Source of the DNA: Chrysomallon squamiferum
Taxonomy: Eukaryota; Mollusca; Gastropoda; Neomphalida; Peltospiridae
Direction: 5' to 3'
Length of the DNA: 64,000 nucleotides
Assembly: GCA_012295275.1 (NCBI GenBank)
Contig: CM022678.1
Coordinates: 4,571,661-4,635,660 of the forward strand
In this document: positions 1 through 13,762 of the stretch, in pieces
How positions within the stretch are numbered: position 1 is the first letter of the stretch
Layout: each line of letters starts with the position of its first letter
The notes under the pieces: generated by a model
The model's database searches: none
Told to the model about the DNA's origin: nothing
The model's input: the letters and a program-made list of their open reading frames with translations, nothing else
Made by a program: the position numbers and the translations under genes

Positions 1-59
1 CTTTTTCTTTTTTTTTTCTCACTTTTCTTTACATATATAGATACATACATACGTTCATA

Positions 60-62
<3 letters not shown>

Positions 63-105
<43 letters not shown>
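63..105. repeat. (AC)n microsatellite
   Basis: About 21 perfect AC units, flanked by looser ACAT-rich sequence on both sides. Confidence 0.9.
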
Positions 106-109
<4 letters not shown>

Positions 110-787
110 GAGACATATGTAAAATATAGAGAGTAACACCCATATAGATACATACATAGTATATATTCATGCATAGGTACATACATACATATTATTCCAC
201 TTTAAAAATCAGTTAAATGTCATTGCATTATTTATATTAGATCCCCAATATTTTCTATATGCAGAGACTAATCAGGAGTACATAAGAATATTCAAACTTA
301 CAATACATACCTGGAGACATTTTTACATACATACATACATGCATGTACCCGCTTGCCGTCTCATACGCACATAAATGCATGCATACACAGACATGTGTAC
401 ATATCCGGACCAGATACCCGTAATACATAAGTGGAAGCCGGTATAAATTTTTAAATTTGAGAATGCGTAAACAAAGAGAAGTTAAGAAACTTAGATGATG
501 TTTCGTTTCGTTACTGTCTTCAAACTGAAATTTCTAGGAGAGTGAATTAGGACGAAAAACGATAATGAAAGAATCCCAAATTTTTGTTAACACCGAGAAA
601 AAAGAAAAAATGTTTTTGAAGAAAGCTGTTTTGTTTTCAGACTAAACATTACAGTAGTCTGTCAAAACATTGATAACAGATAGTGAAAGTCTGTTTCCAC
701 CATTTTTTTATATAGAACGTTACAGTTTGTTGTTGTGTTTCAAATGGTTTCTAAATTATGTTATTCTTGGACTTCCTTTTGTTAAAT

Positions 788-822
<35 letters not shown>

Positions 823-1042
823 CTTCTACTTCTTGTGTATCTTTGTCGGTATTTGGTGGTTTTGTTATTTTCAAAGTTTTCATTGGGTTTTTTTTATTTT
901 TGTTTTATTTAATTTTTTTTGGTTTTGTTTTTCTTCCCTTATTCATTTTCTTCTTATGTTATATTAATGTTCGTTGAATTATTTATTTTTGTATATCATT
1001 TCAAAGCTTTTTAATTTAAATAAAATTTACTATTTAAAAGAA

Positions 1043-1050
1043 CACACACA

Positions 1051-1109
<59 letters not shown>

Positions 1110-1140
1110 TTATAAATTTTCTTTCAGTTATTTTTATTTT

Positions 1141-1208
<68 letters not shown>
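1043..1208. repeat. Compound microsatellite (AC)n-(AT)n-spacer-(CT)n
   Basis: An (AC)n tract runs into (AT)n, then after about 30 bp a perfect (TC)n tract covers 1143-1208. Confidence 0.9.
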
Positions 1209-1210
<2 letters not shown>

Positions 1211-1501
1211 TATTATTGAGACAAAATGTAAAATTTTGTTGAAAAGTCTGCCAAATTAGTGACTGGCATGAAAACACGGGGTTAGCTAATATTTCCAAAT
1301 TATAAATAGAAAAAATAAAAAATAACAATCGAACAGCAGACTCTGTCCAAATTAACAGTAATCTAATTCATTATATATAAGTAGAAAGATCGAAATGCCA
1401 ATTTGCAATATTTTTATCGATGTGTTTTGCATTTGCGGTAATTCATTCGTATTCTGACAAGAAATAAGGATATAACGCCGCATTATTGCTGCTGTTTAAA
1501 G

Positions 1502-1660
<159 letters not shown>

Positions 1661-3169
1661 CAAATGCACAAACAGAATAGGAAATATTAAATAAATAAAT
1701 AAATAAATAAAAAGAAGGAAATAACCTTGTATTTATCGAAGCAGTTGACAAATTTTATTTAGTTAAGGACGACTCAGATAATATGAGAGGAAACTCGATG
1801 CCTACATTTCGTGGACAACTCTTTCTCTCAGGTTAGCAGCAAGGTCGCTTTTTACATGTTTTTAGAAAGGATGGTACATAACATGACCGTTATTACACCA
1901 GTTCTAGAGCACTTGTTGGAATGAGAAATAGCTAAATGGGGCTACCAAGAGAGATCGATCGGAAAACTCACTATACGTTGAACAGACATCATCCCACCAC
2001 TGATCTATATCCATCCCGAACAGATACAAGCACACATACACGTACAAACACATACACACACACATACACGTGCACACCCAACACACACACACACACATAT
2101 ATAGACGCACATAACAAACTGAAAAGAAACTTAGTGCACACATAATATTATTATTTATTATATATTTATTTACTTTACTTATTTCATTTCATTTCATTTC
2201 ATTTCATTTATTTATTTTCTTTTTTCATAATTTTTTTTTTTTTTTTTTTTTTTTTTTTCCGTTTCATTAAAATACATTCCATTGGCAGACATTCATTTCA
2301 CCCAAGCTGCGCATTGTCATTCACTAATTACCAAATGCTGTACGACTACAGCGGTTTTATACAAGCGAACTTAAAGCTCTTTAAACATTAACGGCGTCAG
2401 TTCTGGTGTTTTCGACATGCCAGTTTTGTCGCAATAACTTATTAACGACGAGTATCAAAGTAGCGATATAAATAGATAAGTGAATAAACAGACACACCGA
2501 ATGACACAGACTGGTTAATTATAGATTTAAAACAGACGAAAAATAAATAAATAAATAAATAAATAGCCTGGACGGAGGAACGGAGGTAAAGAAAGTTTTA
2601 AAGACACAGATACACATACATACATAATTAATTACACCCTACACTGAAATGATCGTATTTTCGTCAATAACCTAAAGTCGATAATAGCTTTATATAGACT
2701 GAGTCGCGACATACATTTAAGACAACTATCTGTGTTTCATTAACTGGATCAGACGGCATTTTAGTATGAAGAAGAAATAGTTCAGCTTCGGTCTGTCTCC
2801 AAGTAGCAATCAAATGGGCTTTAAAAATATTCTTTGCATCACAGAATAAATCGGTCTTGCAGAAAAAATGAATCGTGGTAAATTGGAAAATGAGTACCTA
2901 AAGGTCACGGTATGCAGCTTGTTTAGTACTTTCCAGTAGTAGTAGTAGTAATAGTAGTAGTAGCAGTAGCAGTAGCAGGGGCGTATCTAATATGAAAGTA
3001 ATGAAAGTTAAGCTTCGGGCCCCTGATCCAATCTGAAATGTCGTGCTTTATTTCTTTTGAAAGATGTATGATGATTAACCCATTCAGGAAGTTAACAGTG
3101 GTTACTTGAATGGGCCCCATAACAGTTCAAGTTTCAGGGGCCCAAAAATGTAGAAGTAATGGTGGTAAC

Positions 3170-3170
<1 letters not shown>

Positions 3171-3218
<48 letters not shown>
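3171..3218. repeat. (TAG)n microsatellite
   Basis: About 16 TAG units. Shorter TAG/CAG runs lie nearby at about 2937-2978. Confidence 0.9.
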
Positions 3219-3835
3219 TCTTGTTGTTGTAATTGTAGCAATAGTAGCAGTAGGGGTGTCATTTAGAAGGGGTAGCGGTAATTGTTGAAATAATAGTAGT
3301 GGAAAGAGCAGACGATATTGGCGGTGTTCGTGGACACAAATTCTCAAGATAATCAAGAAATAAGGCGTCTGGCGTTAAAGATATTGAATTACTGCTAACT
3401 GTGCGTGTGTGAGAAATGTGACATTGTCTGTCAGGCTGAAATGAAAAATAAGTGTTACTAACATTGTTTCGAACGTGTCCACGTCTAGACAGCTTCGTGT
3501 TATTCCGGCAATAACGAGATCTCACGAAACGATTCCGCCGACTCGGAAAGGCGCAAAGATTTTAGTTTATTGATGTCAAAATGTCTGGCCTTTTTTATAG
3601 CAACGTCGTTTTATCGACATCTCAACACTGATCGTTAATGACAGGATTTTCTGTCAGCAGTTTTGCCGTCTCTGAACGACACTGTCCTGAAAAACAAATT
3701 AAGTGATATCAACATGATTACGTTTCGTTCTTGGAGTAATCTGAGAATTTATTTCAGTTGTCGTTGGTAATGAAATTGTCTCTTCACTTTATGGACTTTT
3801 TATATGTTTACTCTTATTACATCTTATCGTCTTAC

Positions 3836-3949
3836 CAGAATAATTATTATTAGTCCAGCTATCACAACAGACAATTGCTGATTTAGCATCCCATATCATA
3901 GTTCCAAACATCCGAAACGTTTTCCCAGCACAAGAAATAGTCATATCTG
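3836..3949 (-). CDS. Possible orphan exon, cysteine-rich, phase 1-1
   Basis: On the minus strand an open stretch is bounded by a candidate acceptor (CAG just above 3949) and a good donor (GTAAGACG below 3836). It would give about 38 codons with a phase-1 start and phase-1 end, as expected of shuffled extracellular modules. The peptide holds one Cys near its start and a Cys-Cys pair near its end. I do not recognise the domain, and the obvious downstream exon (after the acceptor near 3688) hits a stop within 11 codons. It may be an exon remnant or chance. Confidence 0.2.
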
Positions 3950-3959
3950 ACAGTGTACG

Positions 3960-4940
3960 GGTTGTTTTGGATACACAAAATATTTTATTCACAACATAAT
4001 TATAAACATTATATATATTGATCCAAAGCATTTCGTATAAAGAATTCTTAAGCTGTATTTAGCAACCACTGGCGCTTGTTCAAGATCGTGTTTTCTACTG
4101 TAAGGGAACTAACTCTAATTAGACTTTACTATTTCCATTTTGGGTTTTTTCCCCTCAATCATATACCTTTTAATTCACGTTATACTTGTGTAATTATAAT
4201 ATTTTACTAATAAATTAATTTTGCCGTATTTTACAAATACAAATTAAATTAAATTTGACTACTAGAACTTGTTATCGGCAAGTTTTATCAGTGATACTGG
4301 CTTGAATGGAATATTTTATCTCCAATATTTCACTGTGGCATGATCCAATGACCTGTTAGTCAGTCGTTTGGTGTTTTCTGTCATTTTATTCGCGTGTAGT
4401 ATTTCAAATAACTAAGTATTATTATGTTATTGTATATTATTTTGAATATTTCTTATCTTCAGTAAGAATCATATAGGCTACCTACATTATAATTACCTGT
4501 TATAGTAAATAAATTATAAATAATAGTAATGAAATAAAAGAAAAATAATAATAATAATTCATAATAATAATAAATATTAATACTAATATTAATAATGATG
4601 ATGAAGCGAAAAAAAAAAATAATAATATATATATTAATAAATAAATAAATAAGAAAAAGAAAAAAGAATAAAATAACAATCGCTGTGGGCATAAACTGTC
4701 AAGGTTATTTTCTAAACCAATTTTATTATTAAATTGTCTGAATTCAAAAAATAATTTAAAAAAAAACAACAAAAAAACTATAAATGTATGTACTAATATT
4801 TAAATATTAATCCAAGTTACATCACAAATAAAAAAAATAAAAAATACTTAAAAACAACATAAAACTACTGACTGTCAAAGAGTTATATATGACAAATATG
4901 ATAAATGTGATGATAAATACAAGAGACACAAAGTGTACAG
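3960..4940. other. AT-rich intergenic DNA
   Basis: No exon is visible. The DNA carries many A/T runs and AAT/ATA repeats (for example about 4540-4680) just downstream of the eEF1D 3' end. Confidence 0.6.
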
Positions 4941-4949
4941 TTCAGATGG

Positions 4950-4955
4950 TTTAAT
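4950..4955 (-). terminator. Candidate ATTAAA polyadenylation signal of eEF1D
   Basis: ATTAAA reads on the minus strand 22 nt after the eEF1D stop codon. That would give an unusually short 3' UTR, and no AATAAA lies between the stop and this hexamer. The site is tentative. Confidence 0.35.
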
Positions 4956-4976
4956 TTACAAAGACGCACAGCACAT

Positions 4977-6392
4977 TTAGATCTTATTAAACGCAACAAT
5001 GTCGATGGACTGAATATAATCTTCATGTTTCGTTATTTCTTCTTCCAGAAAATCTGTTCCAATCTAAAATAAAATCAAATCAAAAATTAAAAAATATATT
5101 AAAAAAAAATATTAATAATAATTTAAACATGAAATTAAAAACATCCCTTGTATTGAAAATTGTTTAAAAATGATTTTACATGGTGCCAAAAAATTGGACA
5201 GATTAAATCCATTTTTAATTTTATTTTTTTTATTTTTTACCTTTGTAAATACCAATAAAGTGCATTTGTTTATGGTTGCAACAAATACCATTTACAGAGA
5301 TACTCAAAATACACATTAAAAATGGACTAACCCCATACACACATACACATCACAATACACAGTGACAAAAATACAACACACAGACACAACAAAACACACA
5401 ACACATTAATTACCTTGTCATCTTCAACCACACAGGAAATCTGTAATTTCTTGATTCCATAGGCAAGAGGCACCAGTTTGGCTAAACAAAATCAAAAATA
5501 AAATAAAATAAAATAAAATAAAATAAAATAAAATAAAATAAACAAAACATAAAGAAAGAAAACTAATATATATAAACAAATGAATAAATACATACATAAA
5601 CATATAAAGAAACAACAATCAAATGAATTAATAAATGAATAAATGAACAAAAAAACAACAACAAACAAATAAATAAATATAAAACATATTTTAGCGTTAT
5701 ATAAATACGACATGAATTAAAACTTTTGTCCTTTTCCATAAATTTAACGTTAAGTAATAACCGATTTCATTTGTGTTAACAAACAATGTATTTCTTTGCT
5801 AATGCGTTATCTGTACTGTATTGTACTATACTTTATCCTGTTCTATTGTATTTATTTATCTATTTATTTGAAGTTAAATGAACTCACAAGCTCCCCACAG
5901 CAAGCCGTCAGCCTCTATAGATCTGACAAGCTGTTCAACCCGTTTCATGTCTGTTTCATCATCCCATGGCTTCACGTCCAGAATGATGTTGCTCTTAGCA
6001 ACCAGAACTGGCTCTAGACAGAAAATAATAAAATCACAGTCAGATAAATTCAATTAAAGTAAACATGGATATTATTACATGAGAGGATAATTAACATTTT
6101 AGGTTTTTTGGGGGGTCAAATAGATATAAAATTCAGACAGAGAATTACGATGTTTTGCATATAAATGTCGTAAGAAAAGATGAATTAAAAAAAATGTACC
6201 AGCATTTCTAAAGAGATTAAACTAACTTCTTCCCATGTTCAGCACAAAAAAATTCTTTAAAATTGTTTTCAGTTATAGAAAATAAAATTATATACATAAA
6301 TGATGGTCAAAATATCTAAAGAAGCTATTCATTTAGACATTAATTTTTTTTTTTTTTTAAATATAAAGTATAATATTAATTCTTTTTTTTTT

Positions 6393-6425
<33 letters not shown>

Positions 6426-7041
6426 CCATGAAAGCACTAGTCTTGACAATTAAAACTGATAAATTAGTAATCGTAAAAACGTGCATTACTCTTCTTTTAT
6501 TTTAAATTAAGTTTTTAAAATATATTATGAATTTACTTTTGGCTTTCTTAGCCTTATATTCATCTAAAAGTTTCTTTCTTTCAGCATCAGCCTCCTTGTC
6601 CTGAAAAATATAAAATATTTTTTTATTGTTTTGCGACTGGTAACTTTCCGTACTCATTTAGAAATGGTCATGGTTTATATCATCACAGCACAAGAAATCA
6701 CATATATATACATGAAAACTATCGCAAAGATTCATACATCTACATCTCTGTCATATACGTACATACGTATGTATGTATGTATGTATGTATGTATGTATAT
6801 AGATACATAAAAATAGACAGATATATTATAGATATATGAATCTACAATAAATCTTTTACATATTAATAATTAAGTATCTGAGTCTCTCATTCTGTCTCTC
6901 TTTAAAACATTACACTATGTTTGTGTAAATGTGTGTCTGTCTGTCTCTCGCTCTCTCTCTGTGTATGTCTGTCTCTTTAAAATATTACACTGTGCTTGTG
7001 TAAATTTGTGTAAATGAGTATGTGTCTGTCTCTGTGTGTGC

Positions 7042-7131
<90 letters not shown>

Positions 7132-7586
7132 GTGTATTTTATTTCAAAATAAACGCAACACCTCTTCCATTTCTTCATCATCGTCAGCAAACAGATCAAA
7201 CTCGTCATCAGCATCGTCTTTCTTCCCTGCCGCTGATGCTGCTGCTGCTGCTGATGGTGCTGTGCCTCCCGATTCAAGGGCCTTAATTCTGCTGTCCAGT
7301 TTTAGAACAAGTGATTTCAAATCCTGAGTGACTGCAAGACAACAACAATTTTCAAAAACATATATATTAGCACTTGGAGGATAAGAATGGAAAATTATTT
7401 AACTGATGAGAAATGCAATTACAGTGCGTAGTGTTAATGAATGGATAATAAACTATATTTCAACATTTGTGTTAACTTATTTCAATGCACTTGTAATGAA
7501 ATGGTTATTAGCTGCGCTGTGCTTGTGCCTGTGTGCGCGAGTGCACCTGCTCATGTATTTTATTACACAAATACACACCTGTATAG

Positions 7587-7628
<42 letters not shown>

Positions 7629-8287
7629 GTGGGCTTTTTTTGGCTAAGTGGAAGTGAAAGGAAGCATCACTCTCTCATTAACAGACAGCATTGTTCTAAC
7701 TTACACACCTTTCAATACAACAGGCATATAAACATCATGGCCATTAGTGTATCTGTTTTATGGCACCAACTATATACAAAAATATCTTTCAAAACTTATT
7801 TATATAAATCAACAGCATATTTTACTAAAAATAAAAAATAAAAATTCACAATGAAACCATCTCTATATTATATTTAATCTCAGTATGATCTGAGATGGCA
7901 GAAATTCTCTGCTGCAGATAATCTTTGTTTCTGGTTAGCAGATATTCTTGATATCACAGCCCATGCTATTATGATATTAGTCTGTCCTAGAACAGCGCAG
8001 AATGGAGGAAACTGGCTTTAAAGCCATCTGTGGTACTCCTAGTGTGGTTAAGGGATATGTGAAGTGAAGTAATGATTTGTTAAAGACAGTGATATTTACT
8101 TTTCTTCAGTTCCCTGTTTTCCAGTTCCAGAGCATTAATCCGTGTGATGATTGCATCAGGCGCATCTCCCCTGTCTGACTGAGAAAATTAAAAAATTAAA
8201 AATTAAATATTAATTAAAAAGAAATGTAAATAAATAATAAAAATAATAATTTTTGAAAAAACAAAACAAGTAAAAATAAATAAATTA

Positions 8288-8363
<76 letters not shown>

Positions 8364-10392
8364 GTAATAATAGTAATAATTCAAATAATTTTAAACTGAC
8401 AACTTCAATTAAAAAAAAATGTTTCTTTTACATTGAAAATTACTGACCAGTTTTGCTCCCATATTATTTTTAATCTTTATTATTTAGTTCTGTATTTCAC
8501 TTACATTTCTTCCAAAGCTTATGCATATTTATAGTCAATACCAACATATAATATTCATATTTTCACCTTTACCAAAAATAAATTATCAGACGTGGAAAGC
8601 TTGCATATTTTTACATCATGAAAGGTTATATTAATATGTTATAGGTGTTGAACATGTCATAAAAACACCTTAACACGACAGAAGCTTGTGCATTTTAATG
8701 CAGTGCAGTACTCACAAAAATAAATTACAATAAATGTGAAAAAGAAACCCTCCATTAACAACTTGCTTCATCTACAATATTTCTGTAACAGATATTTTCT
8801 TATTTTATATATCAGTATCTATGTGTGTGTGTGTGTGTGTGTGTACACATTATTTTATTCACGTGTACTGTATGATCGTAACATTTTTCTTCAAGTCTAA
8901 TAAATAAAATTAATAAACGTGAAATTTAATATTTACTTTATGAAAATGAAAAAACATTTGTATAAAAATAATGAATACATTTATTATATTTTTGACATTT
9001 ATTTTTAATAATTTTCAGTCAAGAGCATGTTGATAATAGAGGGACAAATTTACATGTTTTACAACACCTATTATAATCACAATACATACATAAAATTAAA
9101 ACAAATCAGTTATATTTACTCACAAAATATTACAAGCACAGATACTTTTTTAAATACAAATTTGTACAATAAAGTTCAGTAATTTTTTGTTCATGGGCAT
9201 TAGTTATTTACTCATTTTACAAAATTAAGGTTCATCTTGTTAAAACTTGGCCAAGCAAATATATAAAATTAGAAATGAAATTTTTAAAATGAATTATTAT
9301 TAATTAGTGTTACATAAAACAAATACTAATGAAATCATTTTTTGTTGGGTTTTTTCATCATTTTAAATATTCAGTTAAATCAAATTAAAGTGTGTTAGGA
9401 AATAGACTGCATTTTGAAAATTCAGAGTTCACAAACGTTTCTACAAACAAAAGAGTTATGAAAGATGATTTTGAAAGACGTGCGATTTCTGAATAAAATC
9501 ATTTGATGGTGATCACAGTTAATTTATACAAGACCATAAACTGCTATAAAAATATAGAACTGAAGAACGAGAACTGCTGTAAGACCGAATTAACACAGAG
9601 AATAAATAAGTAAATAAATAAGTAAATAAATAAATAAATAAATAAATAAAATTGTACACTGAAAAAAGAAAAGAAAAAATACAACACAGAATTATTACCA
9701 ATGACACTTACACGTTTTTTCCGATGGTTTTGTGATACCAAAAAATAAACATCAATATAAAATATATAATTTTTACTTAATCAAGATTAAAATACAATAT
9801 ACAATAAAACAAATTTTACATACAATAAGAAAAAATAACATTTTGTCTACCCTGCCACCTTTGTTTGCAAACAAGACCAAACTTATGTTTATCTACATTT
9901 TGATATCTGGATTATGAATAATAAACATTTGTTTATTTCTGTGAGCTGGAAAAGCAGTTTGACATTATGCAGCTGTTTTATATATATTATTATTTTTTAT
10001 TCTTTTATTTTTTTTATTTTAGAAAGAAAGAAATTTTCCTAATGATGTGATCATGACACCAAATTACATATTTCACCAAACTAGTTTGTTGTATTTAGCA
10101 AACAAATAATGCAGACAATGAAAATTATATTATTAAAATAAAAGCTGAACACAAAAAAGAAAACCAAAGAGTTCACCAGCAGACCAACAACAACTGTAAT
10201 AAAATATGAAACGTTTTTAAATGCGTCTTAATCAAAATAAAAATAAAAATTCTGAACAATCGATTAATTTCTTAAAATGTAAACAACACAAAAACTTAAA
10301 ATAGTAAGCATTAGGTTAAGTTGATTAAAATAAAAACTGAGGATTTCCAAAAATAAGCTGCAAATAATTATCAGTATCAAATTTACCTAATC

Positions 10393-10424
<32 letters not shown>

Positions 10425-10609
10425 TCATTGTACACAGATAAACAGAATAGTTTTTTATTTTATTTTTATATACTGAAGTCAAAAAGACAAAGATTTTTAA
10501 AAAAAAATCCCATAAATCATCTAAATGAAAATTATAAAATATTATTTATATTCAAATATTAATAACAATAATAATAATATAACAAATAATAATAATAATT
10601 AATGCTATT

Positions 10610-10640
<31 letters not shown>

Positions 10641-11007
10641 TTATACAGACATTAAATTATATAAAACAACATTATTTATATTCTTGGTATAGATACTGAG
10701 GTATCAGATCATCATCTGCCCGACATTTGTTGTTTACTTACACTTTTTACATTTTAAAAATTTTAAATAACATTTATCAATACTGATTCATGCAGGAAAA
10801 GCAACTTTCAAAGAACTGGTAAACACTGATTTAAGACAATTGGTAAGGTTAGGCTAAGCAATAAAAAAAAATAAAAGATAAATAATAAATAAATTTAAAT
10901 TTAAAATCGCAAAGCATTCCAGCAAAATTAAAAAGACAAAATACAAAACAAAAAGCTTAAAATAAATTTGAAAAAGGGAGAAGAAAAAGTTGAAAAACAA
11001 ATATAAG

Positions 11008-11043
<36 letters not shown>

Positions 11044-12894
11044 ATTAATTTTAATTCTGAATGAATACATATTTATTTAAATTATCCTACTCACTGGGTT
11101 ATTTAGGACATTTTTAATCTGTTGTCGAGCTTGAGCAATTTCCATAGCAAGAGAACTTGTTCCTGCCTGGCCCTAAAAAACATAAGTGACCTCAGTTTAG
11201 AACTGTGAAAACACTCTCTCGTTTGTTTTTATTATAACCTAAATTCAGTTTGAACTATAAAATTTAAGTCACCTTAGTTTAGAATTGTAAGAAGAATTAA
11301 AAAAAATAAATAAAAAAACTGCCTGATGTCTTTTTATTACAATCTAATCTTTAAAATATAAATTCATTTTGAACTACAAAATATAAGTGAACTCAGTTTA
11401 AAACAAGTCCTCGTTTGTTTTTTATTGTAATTAAATCTTCCTAAATATAAATTAATTATTAATTACAAAACACAAATGAACTCAGTTTAGAACTAAATTT
11501 TAAAAAAACTGGCTTATTTGTTCTACTGTAATTCAATCTGCTAAATATAAATTAATTTTGAACCATAAAACAAAAGCGACCTTTATTCAAAACTGTAAAA
11601 ACAGTATTATTTGTTTTTATTATAATCCAATTTTCTAAACATTAATACTGATTTTAAGCAACAAAATATAAGAGAATTCAGTTTATAACTTTAAATGAAC
11701 TGCCTCATTTGTTTCTGTTATAATCTAATTATTTTAGAAATGTGCAGTATACTAATATATTCCATATGAATGGAAAGATTTCTGAATATAAATTACTTTA
11801 AAATTCCTAAAATTTTTCTTTCTTTTATTTTAAAAAGAAAAGGATAAAAAATCTTTAAAAAATTACTGAATAGTTGGGGGTTTTTTTTAATTGTTGGATC
11901 AAGTTTATATATCAAGAATTTTAGAATTAAGTAGTTCAGAATTAATAAAACATATTAATTCAATTTGTACCGTCAACAGTTATAATATGCTAAAAAAAAA
12001 TATTGATATACATAAGCAATTTGTTTGAGGTGGGAATTACAAAACAAATTATTAAAATAAACATTAAAAAAATTAAGAATTATAAAAGAAAAAGTAGAAA
12101 AAGACAGTGAGACCTACAAGTTTCGTTTAATGCATTTTTTCAAACAATTACAAAATGTATTCAAGTTTCACTGACACTACAAGACAAATGTTGTAACTTA
12201 AAACAAGATGAAAATATTATAAATATGTTTCATAAAATCACTTTATATAGATATTTTAATAGAAAAACAAGGTTAATCATAAATACATATTCACCTGGAT
12301 AACAAACAGATTTTAACAGAAAAACAAGGTAAGTTCCTGAAGTCTAATTCTTAAACAATTAGAACAGATTTGTGTGATCTTTGCAGTTTTGGGATTAAAA
12401 CTACAAAGCAGTCTTCATTATATTTGATAATCTTTCTTTTTTTTTTTTCATTGCTAGTCAAAAGAAAATTTTAAGAATAAATAAATAAATAAATTATAGA
12501 ATAATAGCTCGTTAGATTAACCAGATTTTCACTATCAGGTAGGCAATGCATCTCTTTCAATTACCGATTTGTTTTTTTTACAAATTAAAAGGAGACAATT
12601 CACATGCACATTGCTATTGAAATTATTGCAAAATTCTGGCCAATTAGAGGTTGGTCAACTTTGCAAATTAATGACTACATTTATATTTGTGTACCAAGGA
12701 TCAGACAAATGATGTTTTTGTTGAGATCTACATCTAAGTTCAAGTTTACTGAGTTTCAAGTAGAATGTAAATATGCATCCATGATATACCTTGGCCTTTG
12801 ATGTTCCAGCCACCATTCTTTGATACTGAGATTCAGCATCTTCGTATTTCAGCTGACTTAGCCAAACAGAATCTTGGAGTAAAGGGCAGGCCAT
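4977..12894 (-). CDS. EEF1D: Elongation factor 1-delta (eEF1B-delta)
   Basis: Guanine-nucleotide exchange subunit of the cytosolic eEF1 complex, which reloads eEF1A with GTP during translation elongation. Eight coding exons (minus): 12894-12790, 11172-11095, 8178-8100, 7331-7162, 6600-6537, 6013-5888, 5481-5414, 5063-4977. They join in frame with GT-AG borders to 777 nt, 258 aa. Family landmarks: an N-terminal domain starting [20 protein letters not shown]; a leucine-zipper stretch ([13 protein letters not shown], residues about 74-87); an Ala-rich linker; the acidic [12 protein letters not shown] segment typical of CK2 sites; then the exchange domain with [31 protein letters not shown] and the terminal IDIVAFNKI. 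The zipper separates it from eEF1B-beta. ATG at 12894 is one base after the acceptor. Length is close to the human short form (281 aa). Introns carry many microsatellites but no second gene. Confidence 0.96.
6763..7129. repeat. Intronic (GTAT)n and (TC)n microsatellites
   Basis: A (GTAT)n run lies near 6763-6798 and a perfect (TC)n near 7045-7129, both in the eEF1D intron between the coding exons at 7162 and 6600. The (TC)n starts about 32 bp past the donor of the upstream exon. Confidence 0.85.
8293..8375. repeat. (AAT)n microsatellite in eEF1D intron
   Basis: About 80 bp of AAT/ATA repeat in the 2.9-kb intron between coding exons 2 and 3. The rest of that intron (8400-11090) is AT-rich with homopolymer runs and shows no exon. 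Confidence 0.85.
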
Positions 12895-13515
12895 TCTGTA
12901 ATTATAGAAATTCTGTTAATTTTATTTATTTATTGTATGTGTGTATGTGTGTGATTATTATTATTATTATTTTTTTTTTTTTTTATAAGTTCTAATTCAC
13001 TATAGATTTTGTTAGTTGTGGTTTTACTGTGTGTGCGTGTGTTGTGTGCGTACGTGTGTTTTCTGTGCATGTGTTTCTTAGTCTGTGACACAGCCTCAGA
13101 CCTTTAATAAGGGAAACTTACGTCATACATTGTGGTTATTGAATATTTAACACGAACCATCGATTGGAAACCGAAAGTGTAAACAAGATTAGCAAAAACG
13201 GAATGCGAAAATCATTCGGTAATAACATCTATGTTGAAGACTTCAATGAAGTTAAAAAGTAAATAATAAATTAATAATTCTTATATTTTCCAGACTCAGT
13301 TACAGACGTGGTCACTTCGTCTTTTCAGACTTTTGGTATCATTCATTCACTCATCTGCACTGTACCTGGTGACTGGTCACGATAATACCTCGATCAAGAA
13401 TGGTATTTGATTTTATTTTATTTTTCAGTAAATAGTTAAGTTTTTTTTTTTTTTTTTTTAAATTCCATTTTATTTAACATATTATTATCATTTGTTCATA
13501 AGTGTAAAGAAATAC

Positions 13516-13572
13516 CTTGGTGTCAGTTTGGCAATGAACTTTCGCTGAACAGCAAAATGTCAGAAAGGAAAG
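13516..13572 (-). other. Probable 5' UTR leader exon of eEF1D (TOP-type)
   Basis: Minus-strand sequence starting CTTTCCTTTCTG fits a 5' terminal oligopyrimidine (TOP) start, as usual for translation-factor mRNAs. The segment ends in CCAAG followed by donor GTATTT at 13515. The coding exon begins one base upstream of the ATG after a TTACAG acceptor (12896-12901), so a separate leader exon is needed. A second donor-like site (GAC followed by GTAAGT near 13120) is an alternative. The transcription start is inferred, not observed. Confidence 0.5.
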
Positions 13573-13762
13573 AACACGTGAAGGAAGTCTCGGAACAATT
13601 GATAATTTAGATTTTTATATTAATTTAATTTTTATATTTAAGAGTTTTTAAAAGATATATTTATATATAATAGATTTATTTAGATTTTAATAATCATTTT
13701 ATATATATATACTACATTAATGATTTTCTTTTACTGCGTATTTCTAGTCCTAACGTGGTAAA
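13573..13762. promoter_or_regulatory. Putative bidirectional promoter, eEF1D / CHRAC1
   Basis: About 190 bp separate the inferred eEF1D start (leftward) from the CHRAC1 ATG (rightward). A palindromic E-box CACGTG (13575-13580) sits 3 bp upstream of the proposed TOP start. The rest is very AT-rich. That both genes use this segment is inferred from the head-to-head layout. Confidence 0.45.

Noticed and set aside
2974-3145. CAGGGGCGTATCTAA followed by GGGCCCC-type sequence, reminiscent of hAT-like element ends
   Set aside because: No matching inverted terminus, target-site duplication or transposase frame is visible, so I do not call an element.
3688-3700. Minus-strand start DSVVQRRQNC after an acceptor, resembling the QRR segment of fibrinogen domains
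   Set aside because: It stops at once and nothing after it resembles a fibrinogen domain; similarity over a few residues is likely chance.
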